This document shows positions 52,984-62,234 of a DNA stretch of 64,000 bases, piece by piece. The DNA is from an uncultured Cohaesibacter sp. (GTDB lineage: Bacteria > Pseudomonadota > Alphaproteobacteria > Rhizobiales > Cohaesibacteraceae). The notes below the pieces were generated by a model. That model worked only from the letters and a program-made list of their open reading frames with translations. It did no database searches and was not told where the DNA came from. The translations under genes and the position numbers were made by a program. Each line of letters opens with the position of its first letter. The stretch's first letter is position 1. The DNA lies in the NCBI RefSeq assembly GCF_963664735.1, contig NZ_OY761553.1, positions 1,379,303 through 1,443,302 of the forward strand. The letters run 5' to 3'.

Positions 52984-54627
52984 TCACTTGAGTACCCCGA
53001 AATATGCTCCGTAGGCGGGCAAGTGCAGGACACCGTCTTTTGTGGAACTATCAAATACGCCAACTTCAAGCTTTTCGACATTCTCGAATTCGAAGTTGAT
53101 TTCTCTTTCTTCGCCGCACAAATTGAATGCACACAACAAGCGTTCATCTTCCAATTCACGGGTGAATATCAAAATATCGCCCTCTTCGTCGTTCGTGGCG
53201 AAGTGAATTGACCCTTTTGACAGGGCTGGATGAATTTTTCTAAACGTGAGCATCGTGCGATAGTGGTTGAGCAATGAGGTCTCATTCTGCTCTTCGATAT
53301 CGACCGTTGTAGCGGCGTGGTCTTCCGGTATAGGTAACCATGGTTTGGCTTCCGAGAAGCCCGCATTTGTGTGCTCATGTGCCCAGACCATCGGCGTACG
53401 GCACCCGTCCCGACCTTTATAATCCGGCCAGAATTCAATGCCGTAAGGATCCTGCAAGGCTTCATAGGGCACATCGGCTTCCTGAAGCCCCAGCTCTTCG
53501 CCCTGATAGAGGCAAGCTGAACCACGCAGAGAAAGCAACAGAGCAATCCGCTGCCGGTTGGCGGCATCCTGCAAATCAGGTTTTACAGGCCAACGGGTGC
53601 TGTAGCGCACGACATCGTGGTTTGAAAATGCCCAGCATGCCCATGCATCCGGAGCTTCAGACTGCAAATCCGTGAAAGCCTTATAGACATTCTGTGGCGT
53701 TGGAGCATTTGGCCCAAGGAAGTCGAAGGCGTAGCACATATGCATCTTATCACCACCGGAGGTGTAATCAGCAAGGATCTTGAGCCCTTTCTCATCATCG
53801 CCAACCTCTCCAACGGCAGCGGCGGCCGGGAATTCATCAAGTAGCGCTCTGAAGCGTTTTAGGAACTCGAGGTTCTCCGGCTGGCTCTTGTCGTAAAGAT
53901 GCGACTGATAAGTGTAAGGGTTTACGCTTGGAGCCGTATTATATTGCTGCATTTCCGGCGGAAGAGCCGGATTGTCCTTCAGGCTCTGGCTATGGAAATA
54001 GAAGTTGATCGTATCCAGACGGAAACCATCCACCCCTCGCTCCAGCCAGAAGCGGGTGACGTCAAGAAGCGCATCCTGCACATCAGGATTATGGAAGTTC
54101 AGGTCCGGCTGTGACTTGAGGAAGTTATGCAAATAATACTGTTTGCGTCTGCTGTCCCACTGCCAGGAAGAGCCACCAAAAATAGAAAGCCAGTTGTTGG
54201 GCGCAGTTCCATCCGGTTTAGCATCTGCCCAGACATACCAATCGGATTTATGGTTGCTCTGGTCTTTGCGGCTTTCCACGAACCATGGATGCTGATCGGA
54301 GGTGTGCGAGAGCACCAGATCGATCATGACCTTCAAGCCTAGATAATGGGCAGCTGAAATGAGTTTATCGAAATCAGCCAGATTTCCGAACATTGGATCA
54401 ACATCACAATAGTCGGAAACATCGTAGCCGAAGTCCAACATGGGGGACGTGAAGAACGGGGAGATCCAGATTGCATCAACGCCTAGTGACGCAATATAAG
54501 GCAAGCGACTGGTGATCCCGTTCAGATCACCAACTCCATCGGCGTTGGTATCCTGATAAGACCGGGGGTAGATCTGATAGATCACACCACCACGCCACCA
54601 GTCTTTGTCGATTTCTTTCACTAACAT
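52984..54627 (-). CDS. aglA: alpha-glucosidase AglA (GH13)
   Basis: 547 residues. GH13 regions are clear: DWWRGGVIYQIYPRSYQDTN, VMIDLVLSHTSDQHPWF (region I), VDGFRLDTINFYFHS (region II, nucleophile Asp), AVGEVGDDEKG (region III, acid/base Glu) and FSNHDVVRYSTRW (region IV). Sequence and operon place it with the alpha-glucosidases that split sucrose, maltose and trehalose after import. No signal peptide, so cytoplasmic. It lies between aglG and aglK as in Sinorhizobium meliloti. Confidence 0.94.
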   Translation of the reverse strand: MLVKEIDKDWWRGGVIYQIYPRSYQDTNADGVGDLNGITSRLPYIASLGVDAIWISPFFTSPMLDFGYDVSDYCDVDPMFGNLADFDKLISAAHYLGLKVMIDLVLSHTSDQHPWFVESRKDQSNHKSDWYVWADAKPDGTAPNNWLSIFGGSSWQWDSRRKQYYLHNFLKSQPDLNFHNPDVQDALLDVTRFWLERGVDGFRLDTINFYFHSQSLKDNPALPPEMQQYNTAPSVNPYTYQSHLYDKSQPENLEFLKRFRALLDEFPAAAAVGEVGDDEKGLKILADYTSGGDKMHMCYAFDFLGPNAPTPQNVYKAFTDLQSEAPDAWACWAFSNHDVVRYSTRWPVKPDLQDAANRQRIALLLSLRGSACLYQGEELGLQEADVPYEALQDPYGIEFWPDYKGRDGCRTPMVWAHEHTNAGFSEAKPWLPIPEDHAATTVDIEEQNETSLLNHYRTMLTFRKIHPALSKGSIHFATNDEEGDILIFTRELEDERLLCAFNLCGEEREINFEFENVEKLEVGVFDSSTKDGVLHLPAYGAYFGVLK

Positions 54628-54688
54628 AGAATATCCAGTTCAATTTCTTGATTGTCGCTGTTTGGTCAAGCGGTCTGAATTTGCTGGC

Positions 54689-55846
54689 TTAACCGCCCTT
54701 GACCGAACCGGCCAACAGACCACGCACCAGATAGCGCTGCAACGAGAAGAAGACGCCAAGAGGAACAATGATCGTTATGAAAGCTGATGCTGTGAGAATT
54801 TCCCAGTTACCACCCCGTGAGCCTAACATTTCGCGCAAGCGCCCTGTCAGGACGAGCTGATCTTCGGTATTGCCCAAGAACACCATGGCGACCAGCAAAT
54901 CGTTCCAAACCCAAAGGAACTGGAAGATTGCGAAAGATGCCAAGGCAGGGAATGACAGAGGCAAAATGATCTTTACGAAGATATCGAAGTGACTTGCCCC
55001 GTCCACACGAGCGGACTCGATAATTTCCCTTGGAAGTTCGGAGATATAGTTTCGCAGCAAATAGACTGCGAGCGGCAACCCGAAGCCTGTATGCGCAAGC
55101 CATATACCCAAATAGGTCTTTGCAGGCACCCCGAAGAAAGACCCTACGCCGTTATAGAGTCGCAACAGCGGAATGAGTGACATTTGCAGCGGTACAACGA
55201 GCAAGCCAACCACGACAGCAATCAAAACCGCCCTGCCCGGGAAATGCATCCATGCCAGAGCATAGGCTGCAAAGGCAGCGATCAAGATCGGAATAACCGT
55301 TGAAGGAATGGTGACCGTCAGGGAGTTGACAAAGGATTGCCCAATACCTTCGGCCGTCAAAACCTCATGATAGTTATCAAGCGTAAAAATTGGAGGCGTT
55401 TCGACCGTGAAGAAAATACGCTTGCCGCGTGTTCCTGTCCATTCGGTTGGCTGAGTGATGGTGTAACTACCGTCACTCATGACGGTCATTTTAGCATCTT
55501 TGCTCAGATCGGCAACGTCGCCGGCCTTGAAAGCATCCGGCTCCTGAGCACGCCAGCCAAACGCAAGAACCGTGCCTTTTTTGCCTTCTTCCTGGAGGAT
55601 ATTGCCTTCAATAACGTAAAGGCCATCCTTGAATACTTGCTTGTCTGGCCCGTGAGCTCGGCCAATTTCATTTTGCTCAGAAGAGAAAAGTGCTGTCCAC
55701 CAGCCAGATACTGCCAACTGATCCTTGTCCCGCAATGAGGAAACGAAAAGACCGATGGTTGGCAAGGTCCATAGCAGGACCAGCAAGACAACGGAAAGAT
55801 GAACTACCCATAGCAAGGGCGATTTTGTTTTGGATCCTGCGATCAT
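54689..55846 (-). CDS. aglG: alpha-glucoside ABC transporter permease AglG
   Basis: 385 residues, MalG-like. An N-terminal helix (about 15-35) is followed by a periplasmic stretch of about 130 residues, longer than in most MalG proteins but usual for AglG. The permease core starts near FVNSLTVTIPSTVIPILIAAF and holds the ATPase-contact loop ELPREIIESARVDGASHFDIF. It ends GLLAGSVKGG, the MalG-type C-terminus that reaches the ATPases. It starts 2 nt after aglF. Confidence 0.93.
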   Translation of the reverse strand: MIAGSKTKSPLLWVVHLSVVLLVLLWTLPTIGLFVSSLRDKDQLAVSGWWTALFSSEQNEIGRAHGPDKQVFKDGLYVIEGNILQEEGKKGTVLAFGWRAQEPDAFKAGDVADLSKDAKMTVMSDGSYTITQPTEWTGTRGKRIFFTVETPPIFTLDNYHEVLTAEGIGQSFVNSLTVTIPSTVIPILIAAFAAYALAWMHFPGRAVLIAVVVGLLVVPLQMSLIPLLRLYNGVGSFFGVPAKTYLGIWLAHTGFGLPLAVYLLRNYISELPREIIESARVDGASHFDIFVKIILPLSFPALASFAIFQFLWVWNDLLVAMVFLGNTEDQLVLTGRLREMLGSRGGNWEILTASAFITIIVPLGVFFSLQRYLVRGLLAGSVKGG

Positions 55847-55848
55847 TT

Positions 55849-56859
55849 CTAGTGCCCTTTAGAATCTTTAGTAGCTGAACGAATGTTCCAGATCATGATC
55901 GGAACGACAAGCAACATGATGACAACAGCAATCGTGGCACCTCGACCGAAGTCGCCGCCACCGCGGAACATCCAGTCATACATATAGTTGGCCAACACCT
56001 GCGTATCCCACTGCCCGTTTGTCATGGCAAACACGATATCGAAGACCTTGAGCACTGTGATCGTGATCGTCGTCCAGACAACCGCGATGGTCTTCCAAAT
56101 CTGAGGAACCATGATCAGGAAAAAGATCTGTACACCGTTGGCGCCATCGATCGTTGCAGCTTCGATTGTCTCTTCCGGAATGCCGCGCAAAGCTGCGGAC
56201 AGGATGACCATGGCAAAACCGGTTTGAATCCAGATCAGAATGACCATCAGGAAAAAGTTATTCCAGAATGGAATGGTAATCCACGCTTGAGGATCGCCCC
56301 CCAAAGCCTCGACCACCGCATTCACGATACCGATTTGAGCTGATCCTTCGCCGCGATATTCATAGACGAACTTCCAAATGATGGATGCACCGATGAAGGA
56401 AATGGCCATTGGCATAAAAATCAAGGACTTTGCGATGTTCCCCCACCAGATCCTGTCCGTCAAAGCGGCAATAACCAGACCGAAGAAGGTCGACATGGCA
56501 GGCACAAAAATAAGCCAGAGCATGTTGTTGAACATGGACTGGCGGAACCCTGCGTCGAACCAAAGCCAAACATAGTTATCAAAACCGACAAACTTGGTAC
56601 TGTCACTGTTATAAAATGACAGTCGAATTGAATCGATTGCGGGATATACGAGATAAAGACCCAACGCCAGCAGTGCTGGACCGAGAAACAGCCAAGGACG
56701 CACGGCATGCGCTATCTGGAGGTTTCTAATGCCTTTTTCGGCCGTAGCCGCATTTGCTGGAAATACACGATCCAGGAGCCAGTTTGAGCCATAAAAATAT
56801 GCCACGCATGCAAGGACGCCGACAACAACAGTCCCTAATGCAGATGCTATTTGCTCCAT
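55849..56859 (-). CDS. aglF: alpha-glucoside ABC transporter permease AglF
   Basis: 336 residues, MalF-like. Seven or eight membrane helices, with one at the very N-terminus (IASALGTVVVGVLACVAYFYG). The ATPase-contact loop is GIPEETIEAATIDGANGVQIF. Forms the channel with AglG. It is separated from aglE by a 409-nt gap containing a strong hairpin. Confidence 0.93.
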   Translation of the reverse strand: MEQIASALGTVVVGVLACVAYFYGSNWLLDRVFPANAATAEKGIRNLQIAHAVRPWLFLGPALLALGLYLVYPAIDSIRLSFYNSDSTKFVGFDNYVWLWFDAGFRQSMFNNMLWLIFVPAMSTFFGLVIAALTDRIWWGNIAKSLIFMPMAISFIGASIIWKFVYEYRGEGSAQIGIVNAVVEALGGDPQAWITIPFWNNFFLMVILIWIQTGFAMVILSAALRGIPEETIEAATIDGANGVQIFFLIMVPQIWKTIAVVWTTITITVLKVFDIVFAMTNGQWDTQVLANYMYDWMFRGGGDFGRGATIAVVIMLLVVPIMIWNIRSATKDSKGH

Positions 56860-57268
56860 TTAGTCACGCTCCACCTTTTATTGCCCGGAGAGATGTAGAA
56901 ATTTACGTACTGAAGGCTCAACCGACAGCGTGGAGACTACCATTCCCCGGTTCATTGGTTTGAGTTCTTCGATCCTTGTGAAATCCACTTTTTACTTTAA
57001 CAAGACGACTTAATCGAACCCACTTGAAGCGAACGTTTGAAGCAAGAAATCGTTCCGTAAACAAATTTCGTCAAACATATTTCATCGCACAAGAGGGCGC
57101 TGACATGAAATTCAGGTCTGCGTAAGCCTGATCGAAGTCATTTTTGCGATTTAATCGCGATCAATCATTCGCCCACTTCTAGCAAATGCGTAACTTTAGA
57201 CCGCCCAGATTTTACCGGTCCCCGAGTATCGGGAACCGGCTTGTTGTTAGTCGTGAAATTTGCTGAGA
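56860..57268. other. aglE-aglF intergenic region
   Basis: About 409 bp inside an operon, far longer than the other gaps in it. It contains the hairpin at 57215-57239. No frame here is supported. A separate promoter for aglFGAK cannot be excluded. Confidence 0.45.
57215..57239 (-). other. hairpin after aglE (mRNA stabiliser or attenuator)
   Basis: CCGGT-C-CCCGA, a 3-nt loop, TCGGG-A-ACCGG: ten pairs around one A/C mismatch, 30 nt after the aglE stop. No T run follows on the minus strand. Such elements let binding-protein mRNA outlast permease mRNA. Confidence 0.7.
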
Positions 57269-58624
57269 TTATTTCAGAGCATCCCAGGATTTCTGAATTT
57301 CTGTAGCAACTTCCTTGGCGTCTTTACCGCCAGCGTAATCGACCATGCCAGTCCAGAAGGAGCCAGCACCGATCTTACCTGGCATCAGGTCAGACCCGTC
57401 GAAGCGGAAAGTCGTTGCATTCAGCAGAATTTCGCCCTGTTTGTGCAGAGTGCTGTTTGCGTATGCATCAAGGTTGACAGTCTTAAGAGCGGTCAGCAGA
57501 CCAGACTGAGCCATCCAGATTTCATGAGCGATTGGCGTTTTCAGGAAATCGATGAAGGCTTCAGCAGCTTTGGAGTCTTTGGTGATACCGAACAGAGTGC
57601 CCGCACCAAGAACCGGCTTGCCAAGATCCTTGCCTGCATAGGCAGGGAAGTAGAAGAAGTCGGCATCCTGTCCCAAAACAGTACCTTCAGGGAAGAAGGA
57701 TGGGATAAAGGAAGCCATCTTGTGCATGTAGCATTTTGGAGGAGAGGTGAAGAGACCCTTCGGAGCGTCACGGAAGTCAGTTGTTGCAACAGCACCAGCG
57801 CCACCATCAACGAACTTGTCATTACGTGCGAACCAGCCAAATTCCTCGATAGCCTCGACAACAGCAGGATCATCAAAAGGAATTTCGTTGGTTACCCATT
57901 TATCATAGGTTTCAGGAGATGCTGTGCGAAGCATCATGTCTTCAACCCAGTCAGTTGCAGGCCAACCGGTAGCAGCGCCAGAACCAAGACCGATGCACCA
58001 TGGAGTGCCACCATCAGCAACGATCTGTTCCGTCAACGCTTTCAGATCTTCCATGGTTTCTGGAACTTCATAGCCAGCATCTTCAAAGTTTTCAGGAATA
58101 TACCAGACGAGGGATTTCAGATCTTCCTTGTAGGAAAAGCCGAAGAATTTCTTTACGCCGTCTTTGTCTTTGTAAGATCCCAGATCAACCCAAGACTGAC
58201 CGGCAGCATAGTTTTCTTTCATCCAGTCGCGTGTTTCGTCGCTCAAAGGAGTAAGATACCCTTTGCTTGCGAGATCAGCTGCGAGACCTGGCTGCGGGAA
58301 AACAGCGATGTTTGGTGCAGAGCCAGCACCCGTGTCGATAACGATTTGCTGTTCGAAGGAGTCCGAGCCGGCATACTGAACTTTAACACCGGTTGCTTCT
58401 TCAAAATAAGCCACAACGCTCATGAACAGATCTTTGTCGGCACCAAGCCATGGACCGGAGATTGTCATGCTCTCACCAGAGAGATCGACAGCTTTTTTGA
58501 ATGCTTCGTAGGATGCCCAGTTAAACTTGGCGTCTTCACCTGGTTTAAATTTCAGCTCTGCTGCCTGCAGGCTCCCAACGGAGAGAGCAACAATAGCAGC
58601 ACCGAGCATTAATTTTTTGAACAT
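57269..58624 (-). CDS. aglE: alpha-glucoside ABC transporter substrate-binding protein AglE
   Basis: 451 residues, extracellular solute-binding family 1. A signal peptide (MFKKLMLGAAIVALSVGSLQ, cut near AAEL) is followed by the mature two-lobed protein. VKQYAGSD-like VKVQYAGSDSFEQQIVID and NIAVFPQPGLAADLASKG lie in lobe 1, GKIGAGSFWTGMVDYAGG near the end. It captures alpha-glucosides in the periplasm. ATG 58624 has GGGAGG upstream; the frame opens at 58663. First gene of the operon, with a palindromic operator 71-88 nt upstream. Confidence 0.94.
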   Translation of the reverse strand: MFKKLMLGAAIVALSVGSLQAAELKFKPGEDAKFNWASYEAFKKAVDLSGESMTISGPWLGADKDLFMSVVAYFEEATGVKVQYAGSDSFEQQIVIDTGAGSAPNIAVFPQPGLAADLASKGYLTPLSDETRDWMKENYAAGQSWVDLGSYKDKDGVKKFFGFSYKEDLKSLVWYIPENFEDAGYEVPETMEDLKALTEQIVADGGTPWCIGLGSGAATGWPATDWVEDMMLRTASPETYDKWVTNEIPFDDPAVVEAIEEFGWFARNDKFVDGGAGAVATTDFRDAPKGLFTSPPKCYMHKMASFIPSFFPEGTVLGQDADFFYFPAYAGKDLGKPVLGAGTLFGITKDSKAAEAFIDFLKTPIAHEIWMAQSGLLTALKTVNLDAYANSTLHKQGEILLNATTFRFDGSDLMPGKIGAGSFWTGMVDYAGGKDAKEVATEIQKSWDALK

Positions 58625-58694
58625 TTGCGAACCTCCCAAGGATACCGACTTCGCCGGCGGCATCCGATCGATTTTTAAACAAAAGAAGCGCGTA

Positions 58695-58712
58695 ATTCAA
58701 AGCGCTTTGAAT
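58695..58712. promoter_or_regulatory. LacI-family operator upstream of aglE
   Basis: ATTCAAAGCGCTTTGAAT, a perfect 18-bp palindrome with the central CG typical of LacI-family operators. The divergent aglR product is the obvious ligand. Confidence 0.82.
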
Positions 58713-58893
58713 GGCAAGAGCATGCTTTGGTTGCATTAAAGAGTCAAGAATGAATTTAAAGCAATCCGGTAAAATCTGGCTGATTTTCCATAGTTTTGCC
58801 AAGAGACACCAACTGATCCATGCAAAAAATGTCTAGCCTCTCTCACAACAGGATTGCAGATCTACTTTATTTGTGCCTAAGATGCATACCAAA

Positions 58894-58909
58894 TTCAAAG
58901 GGCTTTGGC
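58894..58909. promoter_or_regulatory. imperfect AglR operator upstream of aglR
   Basis: TTCAAAGGGCTTTGGC matches the 16-bp aglE operator core at 13 of 16 positions. It lies 107 nt before the aglR start and 190 bp from the perfect copy, suggesting autoregulation and possibly looping. Confidence 0.55.
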
Positions 58910-59015
58910 TCGCGGAGGACCCCCTCGCCTGATGGTAACACATGGGAGGCGGGCGCATAAAGTTGAATAAGCTCATACTATCGACCATAGAAAGTGTGAG
59001 CTCGAGGTGACGACT

Positions 59016-60038
59016 GTGAATCTTAAGGAACTTTCCAACATACTGAATCTGTCTCAAACAACCGTCAGTCGCGCGCTGAACGGCTACCCTGAAGTTGGAG
59101 AGAAGACCCGGGTTCGCGTCGTGGAAGCGGCAAGAAAGTATAACTATCACCCTTCCTATTCGGCCAAGCGTCTGGCCATGGGCAAGTCTCATGCAGTCGC
59201 ACACGTGGTTCCGCAAACCCCGCAACACTCGATGATCAACCCTCACTTTTCTGACTTTATCGCAGGCGCCGGAGAAACATACGCCCGTTTCGGGTTCGAG
59301 ATGCTCATCTCAGTGGTGCCATATGACGAGCAAGAGAAATGTTATCGCGAATTGGCCCGTTCAAAGCGCGTTGACGGCGTTATCGTACATGGCCCCCTCA
59401 AGGAAGACCCGCGTATCGAATTGCTAAAAAGCCTCGAATTGCCGTTTGTCGTGCATGGTAGAACCGAGGTCGAAGACAACGATTTTTCATGGCTGGACGT
59501 CAACAACCGAAGCAGCTTCAAACGCGCCACCAATTTCCTTCTGGACCTTGGACATGAACGGATCGCGCTGCTTAATGGTGTCGAGTCCATGGACTTTGCC
59601 TATCGCAGACGGCTCGGTTATGAGGCAGCTCTCAGCCAGCGAGGACTGGAGATCGACCCAACCCTAATGTTTTCTTCGGATATGATTGAACCATATGGGT
59701 ACGATGTGACAAAAGCCCTGCTCAAAACCGACGACGCACCGACAGCGGTCGTCACTTCCTCGGTCTTGACCGCACTTGGTGTGGTTCGGGCAATTCAGGA
59801 GTGCGGCTTGCATGTAGGTCGTGACCTGTCGGTCATCACATTTGATGACGAACTTTCATTTTTGCAATATCCCGGCGTCCCCCTCTTTACTTCCGTTCGC
59901 TCTTCCATCATGGATGCAGGACGCCGGTTGGCCGAAATCCTGCTAGAAAGCATCGACAATCCGGAGAAAGCCCCTGTACAGGAGCTTTGGGAAACAGATC
60001 TCGTCGTGGGCCGATCGACAGGGCCGCGCCGCAGCTAA
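59016..60038 (+). CDS. aglR: LacI-family regulator AglR
   Basis: 340 residues. An N-terminal LacI helix-turn-helix (NLKELSNILNLSQTTVSRAL, NGYPEVGEKTRVRVVEAARK) with the minor-groove hinge helix SAKRLAMG, then a periplasmic-binding-protein-like effector domain (about 60-335). S. meliloti AglR, with the same divergent position, represses aglEFGAK. GTG 59016 follows GAGG at 8 nt; the frame is open from GTG 59007. The 16-bp palindromes near aglE, aglR and the aminotransferase terminator are its probable sites. Confidence 0.92.
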   Translation: MNLKELSNILNLSQTTVSRALNGYPEVGEKTRVRVVEAARKYNYHPSYSAKRLAMGKSHAVAHVVPQTPQHSMINPHFSDFIAGAGETYARFGFEMLISVVPYDEQEKCYRELARSKRVDGVIVHGPLKEDPRIELLKSLELPFVVHGRTEVEDNDFSWLDVNNRSSFKRATNFLLDLGHERIALLNGVESMDFAYRRRLGYEAALSQRGLEIDPTLMFSSDMIEPYGYDVTKALLKTDDAPTAVVTSSVLTALGVVRAIQECGLHVGRDLSVITFDDELSFLQYPGVPLFTSVRSSIMDAGRRLAEILLESIDNPEKAPVQELWETDLVVGRSTGPRRS

Positions 60039-60105
60039 GCCAACACTCTTCTTTCAACGACTTGGACCGGCCCCCGCCCGGTACAGCTACCATGTGAGAA
60101 CACCT

Positions 60106-61470
60106 ATGCCAGCACTCCCAAGACAGTCCCAATTTACAGTCAAGCGCTCGGATTTCCCCGAAGATTTCATTTTCGGCACATCAACATCAGCCTATCAGAT
60201 TGAGGGAAGTTCCTTCGGCGGGTGCGGTGAAAGCCATTGGGACAGTTTTGCTGCGACGAAAGGCAATGTCGTCCGCTGCGAAAATGGTTCCATTGCATGC
60301 GACCATTACCACAATTGGCAGCAAGATCTTGATTTGATGAAAACGCTCGGGGTCTCGGCCTACCGCTTCTCCACATCGTGGTCCCGCATCCTCCCCGAAG
60401 GGCGCGGCAAAATCAATGAAGAGGGCCTCGACTTCTACGACAAGCTGGTCGACGGCATGCTAGAGCGCGGCCTCGCTCCCAATCTGACCCTTTATCATTG
60501 GGAACTCCCCAATGCTCTCTCGGATATCGGCGGCTGGCGCAATAAAGACGTAACGGACTATTTTGCCGATTACGCAGAGATTGTTGTCAAACGCCTGGGG
60601 GATCGCCTCTCAAGCGTCGTCACCTTCAATGAGCCATGGTGCGTTACATGGTACAGCCATTTTCATGGGGCTCATGCACCGGGCATGCGTGACATCAGAG
60701 CCGTTAGCCGCGCAGCTCATCTGGTACCACTTGCCCACAGCAAAGCCCTTGCTGCTCTGAGAGCACTTGGACAAGAAAATCTCGGAATAGTGCTCAATTT
60801 TGAACATGTCAGCCCTCTTGATGACAAGCAAGATTCCATAAATGCAGCCAAGCTGACAGAGGGGATTTACAATCGCTGGTTCCTAGGAGCTCTATTCAAG
60901 GGAGCTTATCCGAGCGATGTGCTTGAGCATCTGGAGCCACATATGCCTAGTGGATGGCAACAGGATATGGCGGCAATCAAAGCCCCCCTAGACTGGCTCG
61001 GCATCAACTATTACACGCGCAATCTTGTGTCGGCGGGCATCACAGAACCCGGCGCAGCCTTGCCGGCGATGGTTGACAACAAGGGACCTCTTCCACGCAC
61101 AGAAATGAACTGGGAAGTCTATCCGGAAGGTCTTGGCTATTTGCTCAACTGGATCAAGGACAACTACACCGGAGATCTACCACTTGCTATCACAGAAAAC
61201 GGCATGGCGAACAAGGACACGCTTGTTGACGGCAAAGTCGACGATCAGGAACGGATCGCCTATCTTGATGCCCATTTCAAACAGGCCCTATCTGCCATAG
61301 AAAGCGGGGTTCCGTTGAAAGCCTATTTCGTATGGTCTTTGATGGACAATTTTGAATGGGCTTTGGGATATGATAAGCGCTTTGGGCTGGTTCATGTAGA
61401 TTTTGATACACTGGTTCGCACCCCAAAGTCATCCTATCATGCGTTGAAGTCCATGATCGCGGGCGCGTGA
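60106..61470 (+). CDS. beta-glucosidase (GH1)
   Basis: 454 residues. GH1 marks: DFIFGTSTSAYQIEG near the N-terminus, VTFNEPWC with the acid/base glutamate and LAITENGMA with the nucleophile glutamate. YRFSTSWSRILPEGRG and WSLMDNFEWALGYDKRFGL complete the family pattern. No signal peptide, so it acts on imported or phosphorylation-free disaccharides in the cytoplasm. It lies 67 nt after aglR on the same strand, so alpha- and beta-glucoside use may be co-controlled. Start at ATG 60106; a GTG at 60094 is an alternative. Confidence 0.92.
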   Translation: MPALPRQSQFTVKRSDFPEDFIFGTSTSAYQIEGSSFGGCGESHWDSFAATKGNVVRCENGSIACDHYHNWQQDLDLMKTLGVSAYRFSTSWSRILPEGRGKINEEGLDFYDKLVDGMLERGLAPNLTLYHWELPNALSDIGGWRNKDVTDYFADYAEIVVKRLGDRLSSVVTFNEPWCVTWYSHFHGAHAPGMRDIRAVSRAAHLVPLAHSKALAALRALGQENLGIVLNFEHVSPLDDKQDSINAAKLTEGIYNRWFLGALFKGAYPSDVLEHLEPHMPSGWQQDMAAIKAPLDWLGINYYTRNLVSAGITEPGAALPAMVDNKGPLPRTEMNWEVYPEGLGYLLNWIKDNYTGDLPLAITENGMANKDTLVDGKVDDQERIAYLDAHFKQALSAIESGVPLKAYFVWSLMDNFEWALGYDKRFGLVHVDFDTLVRTPKSSYHALKSMIAGA

Positions 61471-61787
61471 ACACCTAAGGTGTTGCGTAAATTGAAATGG
61501 ATTTTTCCAGTAAAAAGAGGCAGCCTTATAGGCTGCCTCAAAGAATAAGCGCTTAGCGCTTTGCAAAAGCTCTGGGGAGAGCAATTGCACAGAAGACTGC
61601 TGATGCGGGGGACAACAGCAGACATTGGTAAATCCTACAGACTCACCAGATGGCCCGAAGGCCTGCGTTCATAGAATGTCGCTATTATTGCAGCGACTCT
61701 TTGTGTGGGGGACTGGCCGCCTTATCATTCTATGTCCGCACAATTTGCCTTATCCGGGGTAAGATGCCGCATCAGAAATACGAGCCC
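61471..61787. other. intergenic region between GH1 gene and Lrp-type gene
   Basis: About 317 bp between convergent genes. It contains the hairpin at 61517-61539 and, next to it, the motif AAGCGCTTAGCGCTTTG, which partly resembles the AglR palindrome. No gene is supported. Confidence 0.4.
61511..61539 (-). terminator. intrinsic terminator for the Lrp-type gene
   Basis: GAGGCAGCC (61517-61525) pairs with GGCTGCCTC (61531-61539), 9 bp with a 5-nt loop. The T run lies on the minus strand; on the plus strand it may still act as a 3'-end hairpin for the GH1 mRNA. Confidence 0.75.
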
Positions 61788-62234
61788 TCAGAAAGGCAAA
61801 TTCAAAGTTTCTTTTAGTGTCTCCAACGAGATAAGCGTTTCCGTTCTTCTCACCGCAGGCAAACGTTTCAACTGCGTTGCCATGAAGGCATTCAGCTGCT
61901 GATTGGTCTTTTCTCTCACCTTGAGCAAGTAGGAATGCGTCCCGGTGACATGATGAACTTCCAAAACATTGCCGATCGCCGTTACCGCGGTAATGAAGTC
62001 CTGCTCACCGTGCTCGTAATCGAGATCCACATAGATGAATGCAGTCACTCCAAAACCAACCAATGATGGCTCAACAATTGCCTCAATCGATCGAACCGCG
62101 CCGGAATCAATCAGCTTACGTACCCGGTCATTCGTCGCGGAAACAGACAAACCGATCTCTTTGGCAAGATCTGCACTGGCTCTTCTGCCATCCTTTTGAA
62201 GTAAAGCCAAAAGTCTTCTATCGGTTTCGTCCAT
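61788..62234 (-). CDS. Lrp/AsnC family transcriptional regulator
   Basis: 148 residues. The N-terminal helix-turn-helix (DETDRRLLALLQKDGRRASA, DLAKEIGLSVSATNDRVRKL) is followed by a RAM ligand domain (VTAFIYVDLDYEHGEQDF, then VHHVTGTHSYLLKVR). Typical length for the family. These octamer-forming proteins sense amino acids. The ATG at 62234 is preferred over a GTG at 62249 because it has a weak GAG element upstream. Its target is not evident from the neighbours. Confidence 0.9.
   Translation of the reverse strand: MDETDRRLLALLQKDGRRASADLAKEIGLSVSATNDRVRKLIDSGAVRSIEAIVEPSLVGFGVTAFIYVDLDYEHGEQDFITAVTAIGNVLEVHHVTGTHSYLLKVREKTNQQLNAFMATQLKRLPAVRRTETLISLETLKETLNLPF

Larger units (their letters stand above)
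58625..59015. other. divergent aglE/aglR control region
   Basis: About 391 bp. It contains a perfect palindromic operator nearer aglE and an imperfect copy nearer aglR, both reported separately. No small gene is supported here. Confidence 0.6.

Noticed and set aside
57260-58612. 450-codon plus-strand frame opposite aglE
   Set aside because: Lies exactly antisense to a certain gene; its sequence is Phe/Cys/Ser-rich, as expected for the reverse of strongly biased codons.
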